The notes under the pieces: generated by a model
Databases searched by the model: none
Seen by the model: the letters and a program-made list of their open reading frames with translations, nothing else
What the model was told of the DNA's origin: nothing
Origin: JBBDQZ01 sp040905705
Lineage (GTDB): Bacteria > Bacteroidota > Rhodothermia > Balneolales > Natronogracilivirgulaceae
Direction of reading: 5' to 3'
Length of the DNA stretch: 64,000 bases
Assembly: GCA_040905705.1 (NCBI GenBank)
Contig: JBBDQZ010000064.1
Coordinates: 1-64,000, forward strand
Shown: positions 56,075-64,000 of the stretch, one piece after another
Layout: every line of letters begins with the position of its first letter
How positions within the stretch are numbered: position 1 is the stretch's first letter
Program-made: the position numbers and the translations under genes

Positions 56075-56344
56075 ATGTCTGAATTGCCTTCAAAAAAAGC
56101 CGAACAGCAACTGCCGGATTTACACCGGCAGGCATTTCTGATTAAAAACCGCAAACGTTTTCAGCACGACGGGGGAAGAGCCTGGATCAAGGACGGACAG
56201 CTTCATGATGCCGTAAAAGGAGTAAATTGTCGGATCGAGCTGGGGATTCCATTGTCAGATCGATTGAAAAAGACGGGGCATCGGATGCTTGAGAATCTTG
56301 CGGGGGAGCTGATCTATAAAACCAATTCGTTTAAAAAAATTTAG
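56075..56344 (+). CDS. Small hypothetical protein
   Basis: This 89-residue frame (starting MSELPSKKAEQQLPDLHRQ, rich in Lys, Arg and Leu, with GGRAWIKDGQLHDAV and a C-terminal GHRMLENLAGEL) has balanced amino-acid composition and no gene on the other strand. It might be a small cytoplasmic protein. No Shine-Dalgarno or family is recognised, so it could be a chance frame. It converges on lexA. Confidence 0.4.
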   Translation: MSELPSKKAEQQLPDLHRQAFLIKNRKRFQHDGGRAWIKDGQLHDAVKGVNCRIELGIPLSDRLKKTGHRMLENLAGELIYKTNSFKKI

Positions 56345-56396
56345 AGGCAGGGAAACCTGAAATTGGAAATGTGTTGAAGGAAGGGCGGAACACAGT

Positions 56397-57056
56397 CTAA
56401 TTATGCTTTGAATGATCATGGTTATGCTTGTAGATACCCGATCGGTTGACATGGCCGACATATTTGCCGATGATCCGAACTTCTTCAAATACGTCGGGTT
56501 CAATAATGATATCTTTATATTCCTTGTTGGCTGGTTTCAGTTGCAAGCCATTTGCTCCATAAAAAATCTGTTTTAGAGACGTCTCACCATTATACAGGAC
56601 GGCACCAATGTCACCGTTTTTAATGTCGTCGTCGATCAGCAGGACAAAATCACCATCTTTGATATCAACATCTTTCATACTGGATCCGGCAACTCTCAGA
56701 GCAAACATACGGTCTATATTTGGAAATAGATACTCCAGGGTGATAGATCCCAGGTTGGCTTCAACCGCCTCCTGAAGTGATCCGGCGGCAATGATACCAC
56801 TTACGGGAATACCCATTTCCGGTTCAGTGAAAGACGGGTCATATTTCGGGGCAAGTTCATACTCATTCTCATTGGTTTTAATCAGATATCCTTTCTTGAC
56901 CAGCGCCTGAAGATTCTGTGTTACACTGTTGGGTGATTTATACCGGAACACTTCCGCAATTTCCCGATAGGTAGGCCAGATGTCATATTCATCCTTGTGG
57001 GTAACAATATAATCGAAAAACTGCTTCTGTTTACGTGTTAGCTGATGATTATCCAT
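56397..57056 (-). CDS. lexA: SOS response repressor LexA
   Basis: LexA represses DNA-damage genes until RecA filaments trigger its self-cleavage. The 219-residue protein has a winged-helix DNA-binding domain (about residues 1-68; WPTYREIAEVFRYKSPNSVT) and an S24 peptidase domain: cleavage Ala-Gly in SGIIAAGSLQEA (about residue 91), the nucleophile Ser in RVAGSSMKDVDI (near 125) and the Lys in GETSLKQIFYG (near 162). A perfect palindrome upstream (57074-57097) is a likely autoregulatory operator. It is divergent from acs. Confidence 0.95.
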   Translation of the reverse strand: MDNHQLTRKQKQFFDYIVTHKDEYDIWPTYREIAEVFRYKSPNSVTQNLQALVKKGYLIKTNENEYELAPKYDPSFTEPEMGIPVSGIIAAGSLQEAVEANLGSITLEYLFPNIDRMFALRVAGSSMKDVDIKDGDFVLLIDDDIKNGDIGAVLYNGETSLKQIFYGANGLQLKPANKEYKDIIIEPDVFEEVRIIGKYVGHVNRSGIYKHNHDHSKHN

Positions 57057-57073
57057 AGATTACCCCTGTAATG

Positions 57074-57117
57074 TGTATAATATATGTGCATTATACAAAA
57101 AAATATTCAGATAGCAA
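57074..57117 (-). promoter_or_regulatory. lexA promoter with palindromic LexA operator
   Basis: TGTATAAT-N8-ATTATACA (57074-57097) is a perfect inverted repeat of 8-bp arms, 17 bases before the lexA ATG. On the minus strand it overlaps TTGCTA-N16-TATAAT (57117-57090), so a bound repressor would cover the -10 region. This pattern fits autoregulation; the sequence differs from the CTGT-N8-ACAG box of enterobacteria. Confidence 0.65.
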
Positions 57118-57198
57118 ATTGAATTCAGACAAATTTTTCAATAATCCATGATTCGGTGGTGCCGGGTAATCACTATTTGGAATTATAGGAAATAATAG

Positions 57199-57227
57199 TT
57201 GAATTCCAGATATGCATCGTTTAAAAT
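57199..57227 (+). promoter_or_regulatory. Putative promoter for acs
   Basis: TTGAAT and TAAAAT are separated by 17 bases, about 70 bases before the acs ATG. It fits a housekeeping-type promoter by hexamer match only. Confidence 0.4.
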
Positions 57228-57298
57228 AGGTTGCACACAAAGCTATAAAACTGTACCGCTTAAGTAAAAGCGATCGTAAAAAAATATAGGAGTATTTC

Positions 57299-59224
57299 AT
57301 GGCCAGAGGTAAGGATAAAGGTACTTTAGTTACTGAAAACAAGGATTCTGAATTTGTCTACCCGTCGAAGGAACTGCTTAAACATGCTAATGTGAAAGAT
57401 TATGAAGCATTATACAAGAAATCTATTGAAAATCGGGAAGGTTTCTGGTCAGATGAAGCCAAAAAACTGCATTGGCATAAGAAATGGGATAAGGTACTGG
57501 ACGACAGTAACAAGCCTTTTTACAAGTGGTTTACCGGAGGCAAGATAAATATTATCAGTAATGCCATAGATCGTCATCTGAAAACCTGGCGCAGAAATAA
57601 GCTTGCTTTGATCTGGGAAGGGGAACCAGGCGATCTGAGAACCATGTCTTACCACGCACTCAACCGTGAGGTATCTAAATTTGCAAATACGCTGAAAAGC
57701 ATGGGGGTAACAAAAGGGGAAATTGTCACTATTTACATGCCGCAAATTCCGGAGCTGGCCATAGCCATGCTTGCCTGTGTGAAGATTGGAGCTGCTCACA
57801 GCGTTGTTTATGGGGGGTTTAGTGTGGACGCACTTGCATCCCGAATCGCTGATTCGGAAAGCCGGGTACTGGTGACGGCGGACGGAGGTTGGCGACGTGG
57901 AAAGATCACAGATCTGAAAGGCATTGCCAATGAAGCGATGAAACGTTCACCGACCATTGAAGTTTGCATTACGGTCAAACGCACCGGTCAGGATGTATAT
58001 ATGGAAAATGACCGGGATTTCTGGTTGCATGATCTGTATGCGTTGCCAATTGCCAGTCCGAAGTGCGAAACCGAGGTGATGGATTCCGAAGACATGTTAT
58101 TTATTCTGTATACCTCGGGTACGACCGGCAAACCCAAAGGTTTGCTTCATACTCATGGCGGTTATTCGGTATTTACTTCAACCACCCATCGATATGTATT
58201 TGACATCAAGGATGAGGATCGATGGTGGTGTGCCGCCGATCCGGGTTGGATCACCGGCCACAGTTACATGATATATGCTCCGCTCATTAACGGATCAACG
58301 ATTATGATGTATGAAGGTGCTCCGAACCATCCTTATCCTAACCGCTGGTGGAGTATTGTTGAGAAATATGGAATCAATATCCTCTATACTTCACCAACAG
58401 CCATTCGTGGTTTGATGCGATTTGGTGAACAGTGGCCAAAACGCCACGATTTGAGTTCTCTGCGTCTTCTGGGTTCGGTTGGTGAACCGATCAATCCGGA
58501 AGCGTGGAAGTGGTATCATCGAGTGATCGGTGGTGGAAGGTGTCCGATCATGGATACCTGGTGGCAAACCGAGACCGGCGGATTTATGATTACACCGTTA
58601 CCCGTTACACCACTGAAACCCGGTTCGGCGACCAAACCGTTTTTTGGCATAGAAGTAGCAATTGTTGATGATAATGGTAAAGAAGTCAAGCAAGGCGATG
58701 AAGGCAAGCTGGTAATCAAATCACCATGGCCGGGAATGGCTCGTACCATCTTCAAGGATCCCGATCGATATGTGGAGACATACTGGAAAGAATTTCAAAA
58801 GCAAGGATGGTACAAGGCCGGTGATTCGGCACGTATGGACAAAGACGGGTACCATTGGATTATCGGGCGTATTGATGATGTGATCAAGGTTAGCGGATAC
58901 CGGCTCGGTACCGCCGAGGTGGAAAGTGCATTGGTCAGCCATCCCTCGGTATCTGAAGCTGCCGCTATTGCTTTGCCTCATGAAGTGAAAGGTCATGCGA
59001 TTTATACTTATGTAATCCTGAAAGAAGGCATAAAAGGGAGCAAGGAGCTTGAAGAAGAACTCCGAAAGCATGTCAGTAATGAAATCGGACCCATCGCAAG
59101 GCCGGAAGTGGTTAAATTTCTCGATTCTTTACCAAAAACTCGAAGCGGAAAAATTATGCGACGTGTTCTCAAGGCACGCGCACTGGGAGTTGACGAGGGA
59201 GACTTGTCCACACTGGAGGAATAA
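57299..59224 (+). CDS. acs: Acetyl-CoA synthetase (AMP-forming)
   Basis: This enzyme activates acetate to acetyl-CoA through acetyl-AMP. The 641-residue protein has the P-loop-like YTSGTTGKPKG near residue 267, the acetate pocket WWCAADPGWITGHSYMIYA, DTWWQTETGG, GDSARMDKDGYHWIIGR, KVSGYRLGTAEVE and the acetylation site PKTRSGKIMRR near residue 615. AGGAG lies about 8 bases before the ATG. Acetylation of that lysine would inactivate it, and the sirtuin at 12.5 kb is the sort of enzyme that removes it. A terminator follows. Confidence 0.97.
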   Translation: MARGKDKGTLVTENKDSEFVYPSKELLKHANVKDYEALYKKSIENREGFWSDEAKKLHWHKKWDKVLDDSNKPFYKWFTGGKINIISNAIDRHLKTWRRNKLALIWEGEPGDLRTMSYHALNREVSKFANTLKSMGVTKGEIVTIYMPQIPELAIAMLACVKIGAAHSVVYGGFSVDALASRIADSESRVLVTADGGWRRGKITDLKGIANEAMKRSPTIEVCITVKRTGQDVYMENDRDFWLHDLYALPIASPKCETEVMDSEDMLFILYTSGTTGKPKGLLHTHGGYSVFTSTTHRYVFDIKDEDRWWCAADPGWITGHSYMIYAPLINGSTIMMYEGAPNHPYPNRWWSIVEKYGINILYTSPTAIRGLMRFGEQWPKRHDLSSLRLLGSVGEPINPEAWKWYHRVIGGGRCPIMDTWWQTETGGFMITPLPVTPLKPGSATKPFFGIEVAIVDDNGKEVKQGDEGKLVIKSPWPGMARTIFKDPDRYVETYWKEFQKQGWYKAGDSARMDKDGYHWIIGRIDDVIKVSGYRLGTAEVESALVSHPSVSEAAAIALPHEVKGHAIYTYVILKEGIKGSKELEEELRKHVSNEIGPIARPEVVKFLDSLPKTRSGKIMRRVLKARALGVDEGDLSTLEE

Positions 59225-59265
59225 AGCAAGCGGTAAACAAATTGAAATAAATTTGTTGTCAATTA

Positions 59266-59305
59266 AGAAAGGCCGACACCGGATTCAACATGGACGGCCT
59301 TTTTT
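59266..59305. terminator. Bidirectional intrinsic terminator after acs
   Basis: AAAGGCCG and CGGCCTTT form an 8-bp stem around a 19-base loop, followed by T6 on the + strand; the minus strand ends in TTTCTT, so it may also serve the first usp gene, whose stop lies at 59313. Confidence 0.75.
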
Positions 59306-59312
59306 ATAGGAG

Positions 59313-60218
59313 TCAGGTTGTTTCTCCCCATTCACCTGTCTTCTTAAAACAATGCGGATTGATGGTTAAAACAGCATTTTCAACATGTCTCACTACATTT
59401 GATGCCGTACTGCCAAGCCTCAGATATTCCAGGCCGGTCCGGCCGATTGTTGCCATTACAATCAAATTATAATCTTGTTTTTGTGCCAGGCGTGTAATTT
59501 TTTCGTGAATAGATTTTTTAGTGGTCAGAATTTCTGAGGTTACCTTATTGTGCAAATCGTCGAAACGGTTTTCTACAAGTTTGCGCATCAGCTTCTTCTT
59601 GGTATCAATGGACGACTGAATTTGAGGGATGCTTCCGAATTGTTCAAAACTAACAATATGTACGATATCCAGGTCCGCTCCGGCAGCCTCTGATATGGTG
59701 CGGACGAACGGAACGGCTTTCAGTGAATGATCGGAAAAATCGGTGGTAAAAAGTATTTTTTTCAATGGCTTCAACCGGGAATGCTCTTCAATGACCAGTA
59801 CCGGAACGGGAGCAAATCGAATAACTTTCTCTGTAACAGATCCCAGTAGAAGTCTGGAAAAACCGGTTCGTCCATGTGTCGTCATAACAATCATATCAAA
59901 ATCATGGGCAACATCTACGATAGCCTCGGACGGATTTCCCATATAAATGATACCGGAGTTCAGATATTGGTGATTTACCTGCCTGGAGACAACTTCGTTC
60001 AATTGTTGTACCAGTTTTTCTTCAATGGTTTTATTTGCATCTGATTTTGTTGATGAGGAAGTGGTATTGACCATGTCTCCCATCTCATCCAGAGAGATAT
60101 AAGAATGAAATGGAGTGACTGCGCCATCGAACATTTCGGCAAACATGGAGGCAGGTTCCAATGCCTTCAGACTAAGTTCTGAAAAGTCTATCGGGACTAA
60201 AATATTGACGTTTTTCAT
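59313..60218 (-). CDS. Universal stress protein, tandem UspA domains
   Basis: The 301-residue protein from the ATG at 60218 (MKNVNILVPIDFSELSLKAL) has two UspA domains: VPIDFSELSLKA at about residue 8 with THGRTGFSRLLLGSVTEKVI, and ILFTTDFSDHSLKA at about residue 152 with IGRTGLEYLRLGSTASNVV. The G-x2-G-x9-G(S/T) nucleotide motif is only partly kept in both. Such proteins act in survival under starvation or stress. It is a diverged paralogue of the next gene, 224 bases upstream in the same direction. Confidence 0.93.
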   Translation of the reverse strand: MKNVNILVPIDFSELSLKALEPASMFAEMFDGAVTPFHSYISLDEMGDMVNTTSSSTKSDANKTIEEKLVQQLNEVVSRQVNHQYLNSGIIYMGNPSEAIVDVAHDFDMIVMTTHGRTGFSRLLLGSVTEKVIRFAPVPVLVIEEHSRLKPLKKILFTTDFSDHSLKAVPFVRTISEAAGADLDIVHIVSFEQFGSIPQIQSSIDTKKKLMRKLVENRFDDLHNKVTSEILTTKKSIHEKITRLAQKQDYNLIVMATIGRTGLEYLRLGSTASNVVRHVENAVLTINPHCFKKTGEWGETT

Positions 60219-60442
60219 AATGGTTAATAGATTTTGTGATGATCTCACCTGATAGCGTGTTCATCCGGGAATCAATAATAAATTGCGGCTTAATCTTTGC
60301 GTCTTTTCTAAACAAAGATGATCTATTATCAACCGTATTGAACGGATGAAATATCATTGTTGAGGTTTCAACGCATACGAGTATGATCTTCATACCGGCA
60401 TGTTCCGGATGGCGTCTAATAGAAAGAACAGATAGCAGGTAT

Positions 60443-61321
60443 TTATTTCGTTCTTCGTAACGGGTTAACACTCAGTACGGCCGTTTTTACATGACGGACC
60501 ACACTGGATGCGATGCTGCCCAGCATCATGTAGTCGAGGCCGGTACGACCGATAGTTGAGATAATTACCAGATTATACGGGCGGGATTTGGTCAGGTTAA
60601 TAATCTCCTCGTGAATTGATTTTTCAGAGAAAATCACCTCGGGGTTCACCTGGCTGGACAAGTCTCCAAGATATTTATCCGCCAGTTCTTTCAATTGCAA
60701 TTCCCGCTCTTCACTGTCATGTTGTGCCTGGGCAAGGGTATCGAATTGTTCAAAACTTACAATATGGACAAGATCCAGCTGCGCTCCCGTTGCCTCGGCA
60801 AAAGCGGCTGCCGGTTCAAATGCATAAATAGAGTTATCTGAAAAATCGGTTGTGACTAATATCCTGTTCAACGGGAACATCTGACTCTCTTTTTCCAGTA
60901 TTAAAATCGGGGTGTGGCATGTTCGCAAAACTTTTTCACAAATAGAACCCAGGATCAGCCTGGAGAAGCCGGTTCGCCCGTGACTGCTCATGGCAATCAA
61001 ATCAAAGTCAGTACCAGCTTCAGTAATTGCCCGGGCGGCATTCCCGATTTTTACCATGGGTTCACTGCGAAAGGCTGATTGAATGTACTTTTCAGCAATT
61101 TCTTCAAGACGGTTATACAGAGATTTTTCCAGGGTAAGCAAATCTGATTCTGGGCTCGTTTCTCCCATATAATAAAAACCGTCAAGTTCATTAACCTGCA
61201 TGTAGGCATGGAAAGGCGTAATCGTACCCTTGAACAGTTTGGCGATCGAAAGAGCGGCAGGAAAAGCAAGCAAGCTCAGATCGGAAAAGTCGGTCGGTAC
61301 AAGAATCCGGGGATTTTTCAT
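60443..61321 (-). CDS. Universal stress protein, tandem UspA domains
   Basis: The 292-residue protein has tandem UspA domains: ILVPTDFSDLSLLA near residue 6 with SSHGRTGFSRLILGSICEKV, and ILVTTDFSDNSIYA near residue 150 with IGRTGLDYMMLGSIASSVV. AAGGAGT lies 6 bases before the ATG, a strong Shine-Dalgarno. It shares its layout and linker motif SFEQFDTLAQ with the neighbour (SFEQFGSIPQ), so the pair arose by duplication. It lies after a patatin-barrel gene. Confidence 0.94.
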   Translation of the reverse strand: MKNPRILVPTDFSDLSLLAFPAALSIAKLFKGTITPFHAYMQVNELDGFYYMGETSPESDLLTLEKSLYNRLEEIAEKYIQSAFRSEPMVKIGNAARAITEAGTDFDLIAMSSHGRTGFSRLILGSICEKVLRTCHTPILILEKESQMFPLNRILVTTDFSDNSIYAFEPAAAFAEATGAQLDLVHIVSFEQFDTLAQAQHDSEERELQLKELADKYLGDLSSQVNPEVIFSEKSIHEEIINLTKSRPYNLVIISTIGRTGLDYMMLGSIASSVVRHVKTAVLSVNPLRRTK

Positions 61322-61408
61322 ACTTCACTCCTTATCAGTGTCGGTATTTGCTAAAGTAGCTAATTTCCTTTTGTCTGACAAGATAGTTCAAATTGTAGCA
61401 AACGAATC

Positions 61409-63586
61409 TCAGAAGTTCAGGCCGATCTGGAATTCGAACAGCAGTGGATGAGCACGGCTACCCGAAAGGACTGTTTCAATGGGTCCAATAACAGTATTCC
61501 ATCCCAGTATAGCTACCCATCCCCATCTCGGTAAGGTTTCTAAAATATCGGTATCAAGCCGGCTGAAGCTGTCACCGGCATTTATTCCCGGTGTGATATA
61601 GAAATTGTCGTAAAACCTGTACTGCACGGCCGTACTCGCAGTCAACAGGGTGTTTCCGGAAATAGCATCTGCCGGATATCCCCAAAAAGAGCGGTGGCCA
61701 CCGGCGTAAAAACGATAATGTAAAGGTGGGTCACCACGGAATACATGCCCTCCCTGAAGGCTTTGTATTAGAGAAATGCGATCAGACAAGGGATAGTAGG
61801 TATCCCATTTCACCGAAATGCGTCCGAAGGTAGCTTCATTCGGGAAAAAATTTGGAGAGAAATCAGTTCTCAAAAGTGTATAATGACCACTGGTAGGCAA
61901 ATGAGAGCGGTTAAGATTATCGAACTCGAATTCGCCGGATAGTAAATGAAGCTGGGTCCAGTCCATCGATACATCGAGATCACCGTAACTATCAGTCAGA
62001 TTAAAGTACTCGAACCGGTAGCCTATGCCGATACGCGCAACAGAAGCATAGAGGGGGCCGATCAAAGCTTCACTGTGTAATATGTCTGTTTTCAGGTTGG
62101 TAAGCCTGTTACGGCCGTCAAAAATATCAATCCGGCGTTCCCGGAATCCGGCTGACCCGTAAAAAGAAAGCCGGGGTTCGAGCCCCACATAATTAAAATA
62201 CTGGCCTTCAACCAGGGTCTCGTGACCGACACGCAGGTTGAAACGTGCCGTGGAAGCAGGGTAGATTAAATTTCGAAAAGTGGCGTTAAAGAGGAGGGAG
62301 AGGCCCGGCACATTGTTGTGGTGAAAACCGAACTGAATGATATTGGCCGTTTGTTCTTCCAGGAAAATAGTAAGATCGGCCAGATCATCCGTCCAGGACA
62401 GCCGATAGGTAACCTTGTCGAATCGCTGCATGCCATAAAGCCGTAAAAGGCCTTCATTCAGATCATGTTCACTGATGGTGGAATGCTCGCCAATCTGTAA
62501 TATCGAGCGTATATGATCTTCAGGTACGGTTTCCAGACCTTTGAAATACAGATTTCGGATGTTCAAACGCTGTGCAGGTTCGAATACGGGTATGTCCGGT
62601 TTATCTGGAATACGTCGCAGCTGCTTCAGCGAATCGGCAAGTGCTTTTAATTCATCAAAACGGGTTCTTGCCGCTTGCTCTCCTGCTTTGATGATCTCAT
62701 TTACATCGCTGAAGCTGTGACTGGAAAAAGCGTGAAGGTCCGGACGGATATAAAAATCGGCATTTTCACTTTGAAGCATCATGGAAGTTTGCATTCCAAC
62801 GGCAATAGTCTGGGTCAGTATGTCCGGAAGGGACAACAGTTCTCCGGCCGGCTTCAGGTCCGGACTTGAATTTATGGCAATCACATAATCGGCTCCCAGG
62901 TCATAAGCTTCCCGGACCGGCAAATTGTTGACAACACCGCCATCGACAAGGTATCTTCCGTTTACCCAAACGGGATCAAAAATGGTGGGAATGGACATAC
63001 TTGCGCGAATGGCATCCGGCAGGAAGCCATTATCCAAAACGACAGCGTCACCGGTTTCCAGGTCGGTTGCGATACAAACAAACGGACGAGGCAATTGGCG
63101 AAAATCATCTGTTTCATGATAAGGCCAGGTAAGCAGGGCCAGCATGTTGATGATGTGATTTCCGGACACAAGGCCGGTTGGTAACTCAACTCTTCGGCTA
63201 TTTACGGGGAAAGACAGTTTAAACAGGCCGTCATACTTTTTTTCTTCCATGGGAAGGTGCGACCTGTAAACAGTTTCTTCAAAAAGGAATCGCCAATCCG
63301 CGCTGCTGACTTCTTCAAGCATGAGTTGCGGTGTGTAACCGATGGCATATAATCCACCTACGATAGCCCCCATGCTGGTGCCGCTGACGACATCGATGGG
63401 AACTCCCGCTTCTTCCATAACCTTAAGAACGCCAATATGGGCAAGGCCTGCTGCTCCGCCGCCACTCAGGGCAAGACCAACAACAAAATCTTTTTCATCT
63501 TCTGTTGTATGGTTTCCGGGAGCAGAAAAGAGAGAAGGTGTTTGTGCAAACAACAGCATGAACACCACAGTACATAATATTTTCAT
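61409..63586 (-). CDS. Patatin-like phospholipase fused to outer membrane beta-barrel
   Basis: The 725-residue protein is a PlpD-type design: signal peptide (cleavage near LFSA), patatin lipase domain (about residues 35-320; oxyanion GGGAAG, nucleophile GTSMG, catalytic Asp in VDGGVVNN), a POTRA-like region (about 345-420, RNLYFKGLETVPEDHIRSIL) and a BamA-like barrel ending FEFQIGLNF. Such proteins are anchored in the outer membrane with the lipase facing outside or released (type Vd). Substrates are likely phospholipids, possibly host or self membranes. Active-site residues look intact. Confidence 0.92.
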   Translation of the reverse strand: MKILCTVVFMLLFAQTPSLFSAPGNHTTEDEKDFVVGLALSGGGAAGLAHIGVLKVMEEAGVPIDVVSGTSMGAIVGGLYAIGYTPQLMLEEVSSADWRFLFEETVYRSHLPMEEKKYDGLFKLSFPVNSRRVELPTGLVSGNHIINMLALLTWPYHETDDFRQLPRPFVCIATDLETGDAVVLDNGFLPDAIRASMSIPTIFDPVWVNGRYLVDGGVVNNLPVREAYDLGADYVIAINSSPDLKPAGELLSLPDILTQTIAVGMQTSMMLQSENADFYIRPDLHAFSSHSFSDVNEIIKAGEQAARTRFDELKALADSLKQLRRIPDKPDIPVFEPAQRLNIRNLYFKGLETVPEDHIRSILQIGEHSTISEHDLNEGLLRLYGMQRFDKVTYRLSWTDDLADLTIFLEEQTANIIQFGFHHNNVPGLSLLFNATFRNLIYPASTARFNLRVGHETLVEGQYFNYVGLEPRLSFYGSAGFRERRIDIFDGRNRLTNLKTDILHSEALIGPLYASVARIGIGYRFEYFNLTDSYGDLDVSMDWTQLHLLSGEFEFDNLNRSHLPTSGHYTLLRTDFSPNFFPNEATFGRISVKWDTYYPLSDRISLIQSLQGGHVFRGDPPLHYRFYAGGHRSFWGYPADAISGNTLLTASTAVQYRFYDNFYITPGINAGDSFSRLDTDILETLPRWGWVAILGWNTVIGPIETVLSGSRAHPLLFEFQIGLNF

Positions 63587-63686
63587 TCTGATTGACCCGG
63601 TATAATTGTGTAATCAATCAAAATAGCAGACAAGTCGGGTTACCTCTTCATACCATAATGATGGATTCCGGTAATATACAGAAGGT

Positions 63687-63722
63687 AAAAGTTCCCGACA
63701 GACAGCATGTTCGGGAGCTTTT
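63687..63722 (-). terminator. Intrinsic terminator after korB
   Basis: A stem of about 12 pairs with one wobble (AAAAGTTCCCGA with TCGGGAGCTTTT) closes a 12-base loop. On the minus strand it overlaps the korB stop codon and is followed by TTTT, so it ends that transcript. Confidence 0.75.
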
Positions 63723-64000
63723 ACTTAACCACCCATGTTTCCTCTCCGGATAACAGCGCGTCCAGATCAGCCTCGCCCAGTTGCTCTTTGGCAGCTGTGA
63801 TCTGATCCCGGACCAGTTCCTCGTAAGTCGGGCGTTCCCTGGCAAAAAGTACACCGAAAGGCCGCGGCAGCCCTCCTTCTTCCTTGTTGTTATCGAACAG
63901 GGTACTCAGAAGCCACGCTTTGTTTTGATCCTTTTCATCGTGAATCCACAGGTCCTCTTTGGACCAGTTCCCACTTTGAAGATCAACCGTCTCGGGCCTA
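63721..64000 (-). CDS. korB: 2-oxoacid:ferredoxin oxidoreductase beta subunit (C-terminal fragment)
   Basis: The last 92 codons of a gene that continues beyond the window. The fragment contains NWSKEDLWIHDEKDQNKAWL and LPRPFGVLFARERPTYEE, the C-terminal signature of KorB/PorB-type thiamine-diphosphate subunits. The enzyme makes succinyl-CoA or acetyl-CoA with reduced ferredoxin. Which 2-oxoacid it prefers cannot be judged from the C-terminus. The product ends ETWVVK. Confidence 0.85.
   Translation of the reverse strand, partial: RPETVDLQSGNWSKEDLWIHDEKDQNKAWLLSTLFDNNKEEGGLPRPFGVLFARERPTYEELVRDQITAAKEQLGEADLDALLSGEETWVVK

Noticed and set aside
1..64000. CRISPR arrays, insertion sequences, prophage or integration sites
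   Set aside because: No regularly spaced repeats, transposase, integrase or phage gene was seen; gene content is housekeeping and envelope related.

Overview
The window is one stretch of a bacterial chromosome, with no sign of plasmid or phage. It looks like a member of the FCB superphylum, most likely Balneolota or Rhodothermota. The evidence is type IX secretion genes (PorU, PorV) and proteins with type IX C-terminal sorting domains, DUF3109, DUF971 and DUF5683 proteins typical of Bacteroidota relatives, a TAnnTTTG-type promoter at rplU, and a complete LexA, which classical Bacteroidia usually lack. Some genes have good Shine-Dalgarno sequences (obg, dprA, acs, one usp) and others have none. 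I saw no rRNA, tRNA, CRISPR array, insertion sequence or prophage. Coordinates include stop codons.

Region 1 (1-8.0 kb, + strand): the 3' end of a large secreted adhesin with a type IX sorting domain, then obg-dprA (overlapping) and DUF3109-rpoN (ATGA overlap). Region 2 (8.0-18.3 kb, mixed strands): an Lrp/AsnC regulator with an uncharacterised membrane protein, facing a divergent acyl-CoA dehydrogenase; OsmC facing a sirtuin; an SGNH-like protein; an SDR with a predicted exported protein; an M23 lipoprotein; a PduO-type cobalamin adenosyltransferase; DUF971. Region 3 (18.5-25.2 kb, +): a three-gene RND efflux system whose pump carries about six extra membrane helices. Region 4 (25.3-28.9 kb, -): FKBP lipoprotein, PhzF-like, hotdog thioesterase, then PspC and a degenerate Gfo/Idh protein.

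Region 5 (29.0-46.8 kb, -) is the most striking part. A nearly unbroken co-directional run reads porU, porV, a catalytically dead M6-like protein with a sorting domain, a gluzincin/beta-propeller/beta-barrel fusion, a DUF5683 protein, a kinase-less PASTA protein, rpe, phoH, an MBL-fold hydrolase and purine nucleoside phosphorylase. A promoter candidate lies upstream of porU. The two proteins directly after PorU-PorV are my best candidates for undescribed type IX accessory factors or surface effectors.

Region 6 (46.8-64 kb): thiolase with a Cys-to-Ser change at the second active-site cysteine, a small lipoprotein, a trans-sulfuration PLP enzyme, a TPR lipoprotein, RidA, an outer-surface M23 peptidase, a FAH-family enzyme, rplU-rpmA with a clear promoter and terminator, lexA with a perfect palindromic operator, acetyl-CoA synthetase, two tandem UspA proteins, a patatin-beta-barrel protein, and the C-terminus of a 2-oxoacid:ferredoxin oxidoreductase beta subunit. 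The sirtuin (12.5 kb) and acetyl-CoA synthetase (57.3 kb) are a known kind of regulator-target pair, although they are far apart here.
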